Assembly (NCBI GenBank): GCA_020072805.1
Contig: JAIQGC010000021.1
Span: 15,498 to 52,778, forward strand
Length of the DNA stretch: 37,281 nucleotides
Reading direction: 5' to 3'
Origin: Terriglobia bacterium
GTDB lineage: Bacteria > Acidobacteriota > Terriglobia > Acidiferrales > UBA7541
The notes beneath the pieces were generated by a model that did no database searches, was not told where the DNA came from, and saw only the letters and a program-made list of their open reading frames with translations. Shown here one piece after another: positions 17,247 through 26,177 of the stretch. Made by a program: the position numbers and the translations under genes. Position 1 is the first letter of the stretch. Every line of letters begins with the position of its first letter.

Positions 17247-17301
17247 CAAATTTGACGCCCCAAAATACAGCCGCGTAGAATGCCCTGGCTAAGTTGTTTG
17301 C

Positions 17302-17307
17302 TATACT
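17302..17307 (+). promoter_or_regulatory. Probable -10 element of the peroxiredoxin promoter
   Basis: TATACT lies 24 bases before the ATG at 17331. The base sequence at the -35 distance (about 17279-17284) does not match TTGACA. Confidence 0.4.
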
Positions 17308-17330
17308 AGATTTTGAGCGAGGACGCCATC

Positions 17331-17990
17331 ATGTCACTGCGCATCAATGACGTTGCCCCCGATTTCGCCGCGGAAACCACCCACGGCACCATCAAATTTC
17401 ATGAATGGATCGGCGACGGCTGGGCCATTCTCTTCTCTCACCCCAAGGATTTTACCCCCGTCTGCACCACCGAACTGGGCTACATGGCCCGCCTGCAGCC
17501 CGAATTCGATAAGCGAAATTGCAAAATCATCGGCCTCAGCATCGACCCCGCCAGCAGCCACGGCAAATGGGCCGAGGACATCGAAGAGACCCAGGGCTAC
17601 AAGGTGAATTTTCCGATGATCGGCGACCCCCAGCTGAAAGTCGCCAAGCTCTATGACATGCTGCCCGCCGAAGCCGGGGAAACCTGCGAAGGCCGCACCG
17701 CCGCGGACAACGCCACCGTGCGCACCGTCTTCGTCGTCGGCCCCGACAAGAAAATCAAGCTCATGCTCATCTACCCCATGAGCAGCGGCCGCAATTTCGA
17801 TGAGGTCCTGCGCGTGCTCGATTCCATCCAGCTCACCGCCAAACATACCGTGGCCACGCCGGTCAATTGGAAGCCGGGCGATGACGTCATCATCCCGCCG
17901 TCGGTCTCCGACGCCGAAGCCAAACAGAAATTTCCCGGCGGCTGGAAGACCCTCAAGCCTTATCTGCGCATCGTCAAGCAGCCCAAGTAA
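17331..17990 (+). CDS. Peroxiredoxin, Prx6-type (1-Cys)
   Basis: A 219-residue thiol peroxidase that reduces hydrogen peroxide and organic peroxides in the cytoplasm. The peroxidatic motif FTPVCTTE has Cys45, and HPKDFTPVCTTELGYMA is typical of the Prx6 group. The long C-terminal domain with VNWKPGDDVIIPPSVSD and FPGGWKTLKPYLR is also diagnostic of this group. Further cysteines are at about 64 and 119 (ETCEGR). I start at ATG 17331, with a GAGG nearby; a TTG at 17313 would add six residues. It is transcribed divergently from ffh. Confidence 0.95.
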   Translation: MSLRINDVAPDFAAETTHGTIKFHEWIGDGWAILFSHPKDFTPVCTTELGYMARLQPEFDKRNCKIIGLSIDPASSHGKWAEDIEETQGYKVNFPMIGDPQLKVAKLYDMLPAEAGETCEGRTAADNATVRTVFVVGPDKKIKLMLIYPMSSGRNFDEVLRVLDSIQLTAKHTVATPVNWKPGDDVIIPPSVSDAEAKQKFPGGWKTLKPYLRIVKQPK

Positions 17991-18079
17991 CGCGCCATCG
18001 TTTTAAAACGGGGTGGCTCTTTACGGCTTAGATTTTTTTCGCCCGCGTTTGCTCTTCGTTGCCCTTCGCAAAGAATTTC

Positions 18080-21000
18080 CTAAAATGTGATCTTGACGCC
18101 GATTTGCATCGCGAAGGGAATCCCCACCGTCGTTCCCGGGCCAAAAAAATCGCCCAGCGCTCCGGCGGGAACGCGCAACTGGTCGAGGCTGGTGATGGGC
18201 TGCGTCTGCGCGCAGGCCGGACCGTCCAGGCACAGGGCCGTGGCGTTGGCCAGATTATTGACGGGAGTGGGCAGCCCGGCGATGTCGCCGACGTAGTTGT
18301 TGCCCGGATTCGCGCGGTTGGTCAGGTTAAAAAATTCCGCGAAGGGACGCAGTTCGACGCGCTCGCCCAGCGTGATATTGCGGCTGACGCGCACATCTAC
18401 CTGGGCGAAAGGCGTCCCGCGAAACTGGTCGAGACTGGTCTGCGCGCCGTTGACCACCGCGCGGTCGTTGCTATCCGTGCCGTCTCCGTTGATATCCACC
18501 GGCGTGCCCAGCGTGAACGGCCGCGCCGATTCGAATTGCGACAGCGTGGACAGCTCGAACTTCCACGGCAACTGCAGCACTCCCGCCAGCACCAGCCGGT
18601 GGCGAATATCTTCGCCGGAAGGGCCGTGGTCGCCTGGACCGAAGGGATTGTGCACGTCGGCCACGCCATTCACATAGTCGAACAACTCGCCCACCACCGC
18701 ACCCCACGTCGTGGCCTGGCCCAGAACATAATTGGCGGTCAGCTCGAAGCGCCGCGCGAAGCGGTGCTGCGCCTGCACGGCCAGGCCGTCGTAGCGCGAG
18801 CGGTTGTCGGTGCGAAAGAGGGAAAGATTGGGCGCGGCGGCGGGCAGCGTCACGCCGGAAATATATTCGTAGCGGCGGTATTGGTGCACGCCCTGCTGGT
18901 GCTCGTAGCTCACGCTTAGGCGCCAGTTGCCGGCAAAAATATGCTCGAAGCCCGCGCTGGCTTGCAGCGAATAGGGAGCGTGGTAATTGGGGTCGATCAG
19001 GGCACCCTGCTCGCCCGCTCCGAGCGGCGCAGCGGCGTTGGCGTTGTTCACGGAGGTAAAAGCGTCCTGCCAGCCACTCTGCGCCAGATCGTTGAAGTAC
19101 AGACCAACGCCGGCGCGCAGCACCGTCGTGGAAGAGCCGCGCGGCGCGTAGGCCATTCCCAGACGTGGCGCGAACGCCTTGCGCTCGTCGCGCGGAATGC
19201 CGGGCGCAATCCCCAGCGCGCCGCCCAGCCCCAGCGCGTTCACTGCTATCACCGCGGAGTTTTCCGTCTGCGCGCGTCCCGAGGCGCGGAACAGCCCGAA
19301 CGTGGTGTCGTAGCGCAGCCCGGCGTTGACCGTCAGCCCCGCCCGCGCGCGCCAGGACTCTTCCGCGTAAAATCCGATGCGCCGCAGGCTTTGCGCGAAC
19401 GTGCCGTCACCGCCGGGAAAATACGACGCGTTCGAACACGCCGTAACCGCCGGGTCGCAGGCGAAAATCGCCGCCAGCGCCGCGGGATTGGCCGCGTAGT
19501 AGCTGGGATTGAAATCGAAGCTGTAAAGCCGCTCGGCGTCTCCGGCCAGCGCCCCGCGCAGCACCGGCTCGTGAATGACATTTATGCCGAATCGCGTGGA
19601 ATGGTTTCCAGCCGAGCGCGTCGCGTCGTAGCGCAACTGGTATTTCTGCTGGTCGCGGGCCACGGGAAACGCGGTGATTTCCGTGGCGAACTGATTGTCC
19701 CCAAAAGTTTCAAACCCGGACGTGGTGTGAAAACTGGCGCTCATCGGAAACGCCAGCGCAAATCCCAGATGCGAATTGCGTTCCTTCACGTGATGCAGCC
19801 CGCTGGCCTGCATCGTCAGCACGCCCTGCCATTCCGCGTTGAATTGCCGCTGGTTGCTGAGCAAAACGCTGTAGTAATTGGAAGTCGTGCTCGCGCCCGT
19901 CGAAGGCAGCGTGGCCTGCTGCACCAGATCGTTGTCGGTGTGATTGCGGTCCAGCGCGGCCCGCAAAAACCATTGCGAATTCGCGGACTGCGCCCAATCC
20001 GTCCGTGCGGTAAAGAGCGTGTCGCGGAACGGCACTGCCACCGCCGAGGGCGCGGCGATGGACGCCACTCCCGGTATCGCTCCGCCACTCGCAAGCTGCG
20101 CCAGCGCGGCAAACTCCGCCTGCGTCGCCGCGCTGTAGGCCACGCTGGCGTTTTCGCGCACGCTTTCGAACGAGGAAAAAAACCATAGCTTTCCGCGCAG
20201 CAGCGGCCCGCCCAGCGTGAACACTCCGTTCTGCCGCGAAAACGGCTGTTTGGGGTCCGGTGCCGGATTATCCAGCGCGTTGCGCGCGTTCAGGTTTTTT
20301 CCGCGATAGAAATAAGATGCTCCGCCGTGCCAGTCGTCCGTCCCGCGCCGCGTCGAAAGAATCACGCTCCCGCCGTTGGTGCGCGAAGTGTCCGCGCCGA
20401 ACTGCGCCGTGCGCACCACGAACTCCTGCATGGCTTCCGGCGAATAGTTCTGCAGGAACCCGCCGATGTAATCGTCGTTGTTGTCCCCGCCGTCCACCGA
20501 AAGGTCCACGTTCAGCCCGGAGCTGCCGCCGAAAGAAACCGCCGTGATGCGCGCCTTGGTCGGGTCGGAAGGCTCGACCGGCGCGGTGAAGGGCGAAAGC
20601 AGCGCGATATTGGCGAAGCTGCGCGCAAAAAGCGGAATCTCGCCCAGGTCCTCGGCGGTGATGATTGTCTTCTGCGCGCTGCTGGTGGTTTCCAGCGGCT
20701 GGCTGGCCAGCGACGGACCGCGGTCGATCACTTTTACAGATTCGCGCAACCCGCGCGGCGCAAGCGTCACCGCCAGCGTCGGCTGCGCCCCCACGCCCAC
20801 GATCGCCTCGCTCTCGCGCGCGGAAAAACCCTCCGCCTCAACCTCGATGCGATACGTCCCCGGCGCCAGGCCCTCCAACCGCATTTCGCCCCGCGCGTCC
20901 GTCCGCCCGCCGCGCTCAAACCCGGCCGCAGCCCGCGCCACGCTCACCCGCGCCCCGGCAATCCGCCCCCCGCTCGCGTCCTGCACCACCACCAGCAGCG

Positions 21001-21100
21001 CCCCGCGCACCTCCTGCGCGGCAACCGGCGCGAGCACACACACGCCCAGCACAACACCAATCACCGCCAAAATCACCAACCGAAAAACAGGAATCCTCAT
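18080..21100 (-). CDS. Oar-type TonB-dependent receptor with carboxypeptidase-regulatory domain
   Basis: An outer-membrane receptor of about 1006 residues. An N-terminal signal (LVILAVIGVVLGVCVLAPVAAQ) is followed by a CarboxypepD_reg-like domain (GALLVVVQDASGGRIAGARV, LEGLAPGTYRIEVEAEGF). A plug region follows with LNVDLSVDGGDNNDDYIGGF and GGSVILSTRRGTDDWHGGASYF. A long beta-barrel ends in ITF with a terminal Phe, as expected for BAM recognition. In this family the substrate is usually unknown; many import oligomeric nutrients. The start is ATG 21100; an upstream alternative adds 8 residues. It lies 111 bases downstream of an S9 peptidase gene on the same strand, which hints at peptide uptake. 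Confidence 0.92.
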   Translation of the reverse strand: MRIPVFRLVILAVIGVVLGVCVLAPVAAQEVRGALLVVVQDASGGRIAGARVSVARAAAGFERGGRTDARGEMRLEGLAPGTYRIEVEAEGFSARESEAIVGVGAQPTLAVTLAPRGLRESVKVIDRGPSLASQPLETTSSAQKTIITAEDLGEIPLFARSFANIALLSPFTAPVEPSDPTKARITAVSFGGSSGLNVDLSVDGGDNNDDYIGGFLQNYSPEAMQEFVVRTAQFGADTSRTNGGSVILSTRRGTDDWHGGASYFYRGKNLNARNALDNPAPDPKQPFSRQNGVFTLGGPLLRGKLWFFSSFESVRENASVAYSAATQAEFAALAQLASGGAIPGVASIAAPSAVAVPFRDTLFTARTDWAQSANSQWFLRAALDRNHTDNDLVQQATLPSTGASTTSNYYSVLLSNQRQFNAEWQGVLTMQASGLHHVKERNSHLGFALAFPMSASFHTTSGFETFGDNQFATEITAFPVARDQQKYQLRYDATRSAGNHSTRFGINVIHEPVLRGALAGDAERLYSFDFNPSYYAANPAALAAIFACDPAVTACSNASYFPGGDGTFAQSLRRIGFYAEESWRARAGLTVNAGLRYDTTFGLFRASGRAQTENSAVIAVNALGLGGALGIAPGIPRDERKAFAPRLGMAYAPRGSSTTVLRAGVGLYFNDLAQSGWQDAFTSVNNANAAAPLGAGEQGALIDPNYHAPYSLQASAGFEHIFAGNWRLSVSYEHQQGVHQYRRYEYISGVTLPAAAPNLSLFRTDNRSRYDGLAVQAQHRFARRFELTANYVLGQATTWGAVVGELFDYVNGVADVHNPFGPGDHGPSGEDIRHRLVLAGVLQLPWKFELSTLSQFESARPFTLGTPVDINGDGTDSNDRAVVNGAQTSLDQFRGTPFAQVDVRVSRNITLGERVELRPFAEFFNLTNRANPGNNYVGDIAGLPTPVNNLANATALCLDGPACAQTQPITSLDQLRVPAGALGDFFGPGTTVGIPFAMQIGVKITF

Positions 21101-21211
21101 ACCCGAAAAAACGCCCCCAAACACGCTAGAACCGCACCACTATGACGTTATAGCACGGTTGGCAGGTTTCGGATTTTCGCACTTCCGCTGGAGCGCAGAA
21201 CGAAACTGCGG

Positions 21212-23299
21212 TTATTTCAGGTGCGCGTTAAACCACTCGAAGCTGCGCAGGATGAGGTCGCGCTGGTGCTCGGGCTTGGCGAAGGCGTGGCCCTCGTGCT
21301 CGTAGACGACCAGTTTGGTTTCGACGCCCAGCGTTTTCAGGGCGTGCCAGAATTCCCAGGACTGCGGCGCGGGAACTTCGCCGTCGCTGTCGCCCACGAG
21401 AATGAGCGTAGGCGTCTTGACGTTCTTAATGAAATTCATGGGCGAGCTTTTGGCGTACACCGCGGGATCGTCATAGACCGACGCGCCGAAAAACGGAATC
21501 ATCCACTGGTCAATCAGATTTTCGCCGTAATAGCTCTGCCAGTTGGAAAGTCCCGCGCCGGAAACCGCGGCCTTGAAGCGGTTGCTCTGCGTCACCGCCC
21601 ACATGGTCATGTAGCCGCCGTAGCTCCATCCGGTGATGCCCAGGCGCTGCGGGTCAATGGGCGCGATGCGGATGGCTTCATCCACGCCGGCCATAATGTC
21701 GCGGAAATCGCCGTAGCCGAAATCCTTCACGTTGGCGCGTGTAAACGCTTCGCCCTGCCCGAAGCTGCCGCGCGGATTGGGCTCCAGCACGAAATAGCCC
21801 GCGCCCGCCAGAGCCACGGGAAAATCGTGCCAGCCGGGCCAGTGCGAATGCACCGCCGCGCCAGGGCCGCCGTGCACATGCACCACCATGGGATATTTCT
21901 TGGCCGCATCGAAATGGCGCGGATAGATCAGCCAGCCCTGCACGTCGTAGCCGTCGCTCTTCCAGTGAATGCTTTTGGCCTCTCCCCAGCCCGGATGAAT
22001 CGCGGCGTTGCGCTCGGTCAGCGGTTTCCAGGCGCCGATCGCGCCCACGTAAACTTCCGGCGCGGAGGAATAGGAATGGCGCAGGACCGCCGATGTTTTT
22101 CCGTCGGCGGAAAGTGAAAGCGAAGTGCTCCAGTCTCCGGTCGTGATCGTGCCGGTGCCGCTCCACAGCGTTTCCATTTTTTCGCTGGAGGGGTCCACCG
22201 TGGCGAAGCCCGCGTCGCCACCCACGGTCTCCCCGAAAAGTATTTTCCCCTCCGGGGTCCAGCGCAGCCAGCTGGCCGAAGCCTTCATTTCCGGCGTCAC
22301 GTTCTTGGCCTCGCCGCCCTCGGCGGAAATCGTGAAAATATCGCCGCCGACCGAAGGCTCGTCGCTCATCAACCCGGCGATAAACGCGATGCGCTTGCCG
22401 TCGGGCGACCAGGCGGGATTGGCGATTTGCAGCGGCGGCTGATAAATGGATTTCATCGCGCCGGTACCGGCGTCGAGGGTGTAGAGCCGCGCGATGTACC
22501 AGTTGTTGTCGCCGTTGTCATGCGCCGCGGTCACCACAAAGCGCTGGCCGTCGGGCGACCAGTCGAATTCATAGACGTACATATCCGCAGGAGAAATCTG
22601 CCGCAGGTTGCCCGTCGCCGCGTCCACCAGCGCCAGTCGCTGCTCGGTGACCGCTTCCTTAATTTCTCCGGTCTGTGGCGTTTCCGCCACCAGCGGCCCG
22701 GCGGCGCGCGTGGCGTTTTCGGTGAAGAGCACGGCGATGGTTTTTCCGTCCGGCGACCACGCCGGGGAAGAGAGAAATCCGGTGACGTTGGTCAGGCGGC
22801 GGGGCCGTTTGTCGGGAGCTTCGCGAAGATAAAGTTCCAGCTGCCCCTTTTTAGCGGCGTCGGAGAGAAACACCAGGCGTTTGCTGTCCGGGGCCCAGGC
22901 CACCGAGCCGTCCGCGGCGGAAAAAGGCAGCTCTCGCCCGCCCACGATTTTCCCCGTCTTGACGCCGGAATCCACGCGCACCGCTGGCTTATTCAGGCCC
23001 AGCACGCGGAGGTAGATGGCCGTGTCGCCAGTGGGCGCACCGTCGGCTCCGGTGAGGTCTTCGACCCAGGTGACTTTGCTGGCGTCCGGCGAAATGGCCA
23101 CTTGCTGAAACGTATGCGCCGCGGAAAACGATTCCATGACCTCGCGCAACGGTCCGGGAACCGCCGGGGCTGGCTTGGGCGCGGCGGGATGCGCGGTCCT
23201 GGAGCGCGGCGTCTGCGGCAAGACGGGCAGGGCAGCGAGGCCCAGCAGCGCGGCTGCGGCAAGGAATACTTTTCCGGTGCGCAAAAAAATGCTGGTCAT
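21212..23299 (-). CDS. S9-family serine peptidase (prolyl-oligopeptidase / DPP-like), exported
   Basis: A 695-residue peptidase with an N-terminal signal-like segment (VFLAAAALLGLAALPVLPQ). An N-terminal beta-propeller with repeated WSPDGK motifs (TolB/WD40-like) follows, then a C-terminal alpha/beta-hydrolase domain. The nucleophile is Ser559 in GWSYGGY; the Asp lies in GDSDGEVP and the His in EHEGHAF. HGGPGAAVHS forms the oxyanion region. The enzymes cleave short peptides, often after Pro or Ala. The start is ATG 23299 with a GGGGAG-like site upstream. Its position before an Oar-type receptor suggests linked extracytoplasmic peptide breakdown and uptake. Confidence 0.94.
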   Translation of the reverse strand: MTSIFLRTGKVFLAAAALLGLAALPVLPQTPRSRTAHPAAPKPAPAVPGPLREVMESFSAAHTFQQVAISPDASKVTWVEDLTGADGAPTGDTAIYLRVLGLNKPAVRVDSGVKTGKIVGGRELPFSAADGSVAWAPDSKRLVFLSDAAKKGQLELYLREAPDKRPRRLTNVTGFLSSPAWSPDGKTIAVLFTENATRAAGPLVAETPQTGEIKEAVTEQRLALVDAATGNLRQISPADMYVYEFDWSPDGQRFVVTAAHDNGDNNWYIARLYTLDAGTGAMKSIYQPPLQIANPAWSPDGKRIAFIAGLMSDEPSVGGDIFTISAEGGEAKNVTPEMKASASWLRWTPEGKILFGETVGGDAGFATVDPSSEKMETLWSGTGTITTGDWSTSLSLSADGKTSAVLRHSYSSAPEVYVGAIGAWKPLTERNAAIHPGWGEAKSIHWKSDGYDVQGWLIYPRHFDAAKKYPMVVHVHGGPGAAVHSHWPGWHDFPVALAGAGYFVLEPNPRGSFGQGEAFTRANVKDFGYGDFRDIMAGVDEAIRIAPIDPQRLGITGWSYGGYMTMWAVTQSNRFKAAVSGAGLSNWQSYYGENLIDQWMIPFFGASVYDDPAVYAKSSPMNFIKNVKTPTLILVGDSDGEVPAPQSWEFWHALKTLGVETKLVVYEHEGHAFAKPEHQRDLILRSFEWFNAHLK

Positions 23300-23480
23300 A
23301 GCGTGGTCACTCCCCAATGGCGCGAATCGCTCCGGGCGTTGCCGCACCGCCCAACATTGTATCCTGCTCTGAGCAAAGCCCGGGATAGCTTGCGCATACG
23401 AAGTTCTCTTGAAGACAAGTGCGGCGCGGAGAGAGCTCCGCCGCGCATTTTGGAATTGCCGTTTTGTGGCAGCTGCAGCG

Positions 23481-24284
23481 TCAGAGCCGCGAAGCGATCT
23501 TGATGGCCAGCGCTTTTCTGGTTTCTTCCAAATCGCGGCCTTCCGTGGCGGTGAGCTCGACCATCACGTCGCCCTTGCGGAACATCAAAGGGCTCTGTGC
23601 AAACATCCGGTTCATGCCGCTGATCATGCCGGACTTGTCATTCTTGGCTTCCTTCTGAAAGCCCTCTTTTACTTCTCCTTGCAGGCCGATCGTCATGGCC
23701 TCGTCGCCGACGCCGGGGACCTTCACGAAGGGCTTGTCGCTGCCGGCGACCATGTTCATAGCTCCGGTGGCCATCTTATACGCCATGGCTCCGCTCTCCC
23801 ACGTCACCTTATTCTCAACGACCCTGGGATTCGTGGCCGAGGAATACGTGCATTCGGAAGTCGATCCTTGGGCGTCCGTGATGGTCACGCCGGTGAGCTG
23901 GCTCACCTCGTCTTTGCTTAGCAGCGTACAGACATCGCGCGCGGCCACGGGGCTGGCCCCTGAAGCCAGGCTGCCGATCTTGTCCATGCCGTACTCGGCC
24001 TTGGCCTCCTGGACCTTTTTCTTCATGCGGTAGCCCACGTAGATGCCTGTGCCGACGATGGCGGCAAACGCAAGAACGGCGAAGGCCACCAGGGCAATCA
24101 CCACCTTGATCCACAGAGTGGAAGGCTTGGCGCCCGCCGGAGCCGCGGGCTGCGCGGAAGGCGGCGGGGCGGGTCTGCTGGCCTGGGCCGCCGGGCCGGC
24201 GGAGGCGGACAAGGAAGCGCCACAGCCGGTACAGAATGGCGCCGCGGGATTGGTCACCTGCGCGCCGCATTTTACGCAAAACAT
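23481..24284 (-). CDS. Zinc-ribbon membrane-anchored protein of unknown function
   Basis: A 267-residue protein with an N-terminal zinc ribbon (C3-x2-C6 and C18-x2-C21), a Pro/Ala-rich linker, and one transmembrane segment at about residues 58-82 (VVIALVAFAVLAFAAIVGTG). A C-terminal extracytoplasmic domain has two cysteines (DVCTLLSKDEVSQLTG and STSECTYSS). That outer domain recalls small DUF3558-like domains but I am not sure of the family. The start is ATG 24284, behind a strong AGGAGG. It precedes the S9 peptidase on the same strand by 181 bases, so co-regulation is possible but not shown. Confidence 0.8.
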   Translation of the reverse strand: MFCVKCGAQVTNPAAPFCTGCGASLSASAGPAAQASRPAPPPSAQPAAPAGAKPSTLWIKVVIALVAFAVLAFAAIVGTGIYVGYRMKKKVQEAKAEYGMDKIGSLASGASPVAARDVCTLLSKDEVSQLTGVTITDAQGSTSECTYSSATNPRVVENKVTWESGAMAYKMATGAMNMVAGSDKPFVKVPGVGDEAMTIGLQGEVKEGFQKEAKNDKSGMISGMNRMFAQSPLMFRKGDVMVELTATEGRDLEETRKALAIKIASRL

Positions 24285-24522
24285 ATGAGCACCCTCCTAA
24301 AAAATTCCGAAAACCACAAATCTTTTCAAAGCCGGAAAGCAACCGAAACGTCCGCACAGGGAATAACGGCAATGAATGAGAGGGATTCTGATGGCAGACC
24401 TGCTTCCAGTCAAGCCATTTGCAAAATCAATCCACAAGTTTGCGGAAGTAGTAGTTGCTGGGAAGGAAGAAAGATGAGTAGAATTCCGGCATTCCGCGAA
24501 TTCTCGTTAAGCAGAGGCCACC
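24285..24522. other. Divergent intergenic region without a recognised gene
   Basis: This 238-base stretch separates the zinc-ribbon gene from the PLP-enzyme gene. I see only the ribosome site of the former and no convincing promoter pair, RNA or repeat. Confidence 0.5.
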
Positions 24523-25809
24523 ATGATGGATCGCCGAAATTTTCTTGGTTCGATCGCCGGAGCCGCCGGCGCGTTCAGCCTGCGCAACGAACTGTTCGAA
24601 CAAATGGAACGCGCCCCGGCGCGCCTGCCCGACGCGGCGCTCTTCGATGCCAGCGAAGAGGCCTACTGGACGGAGCTGCGCAAGCAGTTCCTGATCCCTG
24701 CGGACGAGGTTTATCTCAATAACGGCACGGTGGGCTCATCGCCCGCGCCGGTGCTGCGCGCGGTCTTCGACGGCTACAACGAAACGGAAAGGATGGCCCA
24801 GACAGAACCCGAGGATTATCCGATCTGGGGCTATGCCGCGTGGAACGAGTTTCGCGATCCGCTGGCGGCGTTTGTGGGCTGCCGGCGCGATGAAATCGCG
24901 CTGGTGCGCAACGCCACGGAAGCCAACAGTTACATCGCCAATGGACTGGATCTCCAAGCCGGCGACGAAGTGCTCATGACCGATCAGGAGCATCCCGGCG
25001 GCGAGCATCCGTGGAATCTGCGCGCCAAGCGCCACGGCATCGTGGTGAAGAAAGTGACGCTGCCGCGGCCCGTGCCCAATGCCGCGGCGGTGCTCAATCT
25101 CTTCAGCGAGGCGATTACGCCGAAAACGCGCGTGATTTTCTTCAGCCACATCACCACGGTCACCGGCGTGGTGCTTCCGGCGAAGGAGTTGTGCGCGCTG
25201 GCGCGTTCCAAAGGAATTCTCTCGGCGGTGGATGGCGCGCACGTCACCGGCATGATGAAGCTCGACGTGCACGAAATCGGCTGCGACATGTACAGCTCCA
25301 GCCCGCACAAATGGCTGCAGGCTCCCAAGGGCAGCGGATTTCTCTACGTCCGCGACGAGGTCATCGACCGCCTGTGGAACACTATCGTCACCGAAGGATG
25401 GGACGACAAGAAAATTCGCGCCGAGCGCTTCCAGCGCATCGGCAGCTCGAACGTGCCGTCGCTCATGGGCTTGCGCGCAGCGGTGGAATTCGCCAATCAG
25501 ATCGGCATGGAGCGCATCGAGCGGCGCCACCGCAAAATGGCCGATACTATCCTGGCGGAAATGATGAAGCGCGGCGCGGTGTCCTGGACCTCGCCGGATG
25601 CGGCGCTGCGCTGCGCCATCGCCACGGTGAACGCGCCGCAGATCAAGACCATGGAGGTCGAGGACTGGCTATGGAAGACGAAAAAGATTCGAATTCGCGG
25701 TGGCGCGCCTTCAAAAATCCGTCTTTCCACGCCGTATTACCTGCTGAAAAAGGATGTGGACCGCTTCCTTGAGGCCTTCGACGAATACCACCGCGCGCAC
25801 GGCGCCTGA
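24523..25809 (+). CDS. Class V aminotransferase-fold PLP enzyme with Tat-type signal
   Basis: A 428-residue fold-type-I PLP enzyme related to isopenicillin-N epimerase and cysteine desulfurase-like proteins. The N terminus MMDRRNFLGSIAGAAGAF is a twin-arginine export signal, so the folded holoenzyme is probably moved to the periplasm. Key features are VYLNNGTVGSSP, NATEANSYIANGL, ITTVTGVVLPAKEL, the VDGAHV aspartate that contacts the PLP pyridine nitrogen, and SSPHKWLQAPKGSGFLY with the Schiff-base Lys263. The substrate is unknown. It starts at ATG 24523; a second ATG is the next codon. A tRNA gene follows 88 bases downstream. Confidence 0.92.
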   Translation: MMDRRNFLGSIAGAAGAFSLRNELFEQMERAPARLPDAALFDASEEAYWTELRKQFLIPADEVYLNNGTVGSSPAPVLRAVFDGYNETERMAQTEPEDYPIWGYAAWNEFRDPLAAFVGCRRDEIALVRNATEANSYIANGLDLQAGDEVLMTDQEHPGGEHPWNLRAKRHGIVVKKVTLPRPVPNAAAVLNLFSEAITPKTRVIFFSHITTVTGVVLPAKELCALARSKGILSAVDGAHVTGMMKLDVHEIGCDMYSSSPHKWLQAPKGSGFLYVRDEVIDRLWNTIVTEGWDDKKIRAERFQRIGSSNVPSLMGLRAAVEFANQIGMERIERRHRKMADTILAEMMKRGAVSWTSPDAALRCAIATVNAPQIKTMEVEDWLWKTKKIRIRGGAPSKIRLSTPYYLLKKDVDRFLEAFDEYHRAHGA

Positions 25810-25897
25810 AACAGCGCGTCGAAAACGGCGTCACGCCGGAGTGAATGCCCGCCTTGACCGTATTGCGGGAACTCCGTAACATTGAAAACAGTCCCGT

Positions 25898-25972
25898 GCC
25901 GGCGTAGCTCAGTGGTAGAGCGAGGGTCTCATAATCCCTAGGTCGGGGGTTCGATTCCCCCCGCCGGCACCA
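25898..25972 (+). tRNA. tRNA with CAT anticodon (elongator Met, or Ile2)
   Basis: A full cloverleaf of 75 bases including encoded CCA. Acceptor GCCGGCG pairs with CGCCGGC, the D arm is GCTC-AGTGGTA-GAGC, the anticodon loop CTCATAA gives CAT, and the T arm is GGGGG-TTCGATT-CCCCC. The G1-C72 pair excludes an initiator. The last anticodon-stem pair (31-39) is a T-T mismatch. CAT could mean elongator Met or lysidine-modified Ile2; the sequence alone does not settle this. Confidence 0.95.
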
Positions 25973-26110
25973 ACGATTCGAAAGATACCCGGCCTCGGCT
26001 TTTCCCCTTTCCCAGAGTAGATGGCGTGCAGAGCAATCCGGCTTTTCCCGGGTTGGGCGGGAGCCATGGCCAAATCCCGGCGGTTCGAGAGCGCACGGGA
26101 ATCTTCCTGC

Positions 26111-26139
26111 TTGACAGGAGCGAGGTCCGTGGATAGCGT
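26111..26139 (+). promoter_or_regulatory. Promoter-like sequence of the second Oar-type receptor gene
   Basis: A perfect TTGACA (26111-26116) is followed by a 17-base spacer and TAGCGT (26134-26139), which keeps the key T, A and final T of a -10 box. A start near 26146 would leave a leader of about 32 bases. Confidence 0.5.
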
Positions 26140-26177
26140 TACACAATTCTAGTAAGGTTCAGCGTGTGGAGAAGACC

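Noticed and set aside
17999-18010. Palindrome CGTTTTAAAACG as terminator of the peroxiredoxin gene
   Set aside because: It has no loop and no T-run directly after it; too weak to call.
18059-21305. Several long plus-strand frames opposite the Oar-type receptor
   Set aside because: They are shadows with Arg/Ala/Pro-rich composition; the receptor reading is unambiguous.
25643-26146. Minus-strand open frame containing RGESNPRPRDYETLALPLSY
   Set aside because: This string is the translation of the antisense of the tRNA gene, a well-known false protein in databases.
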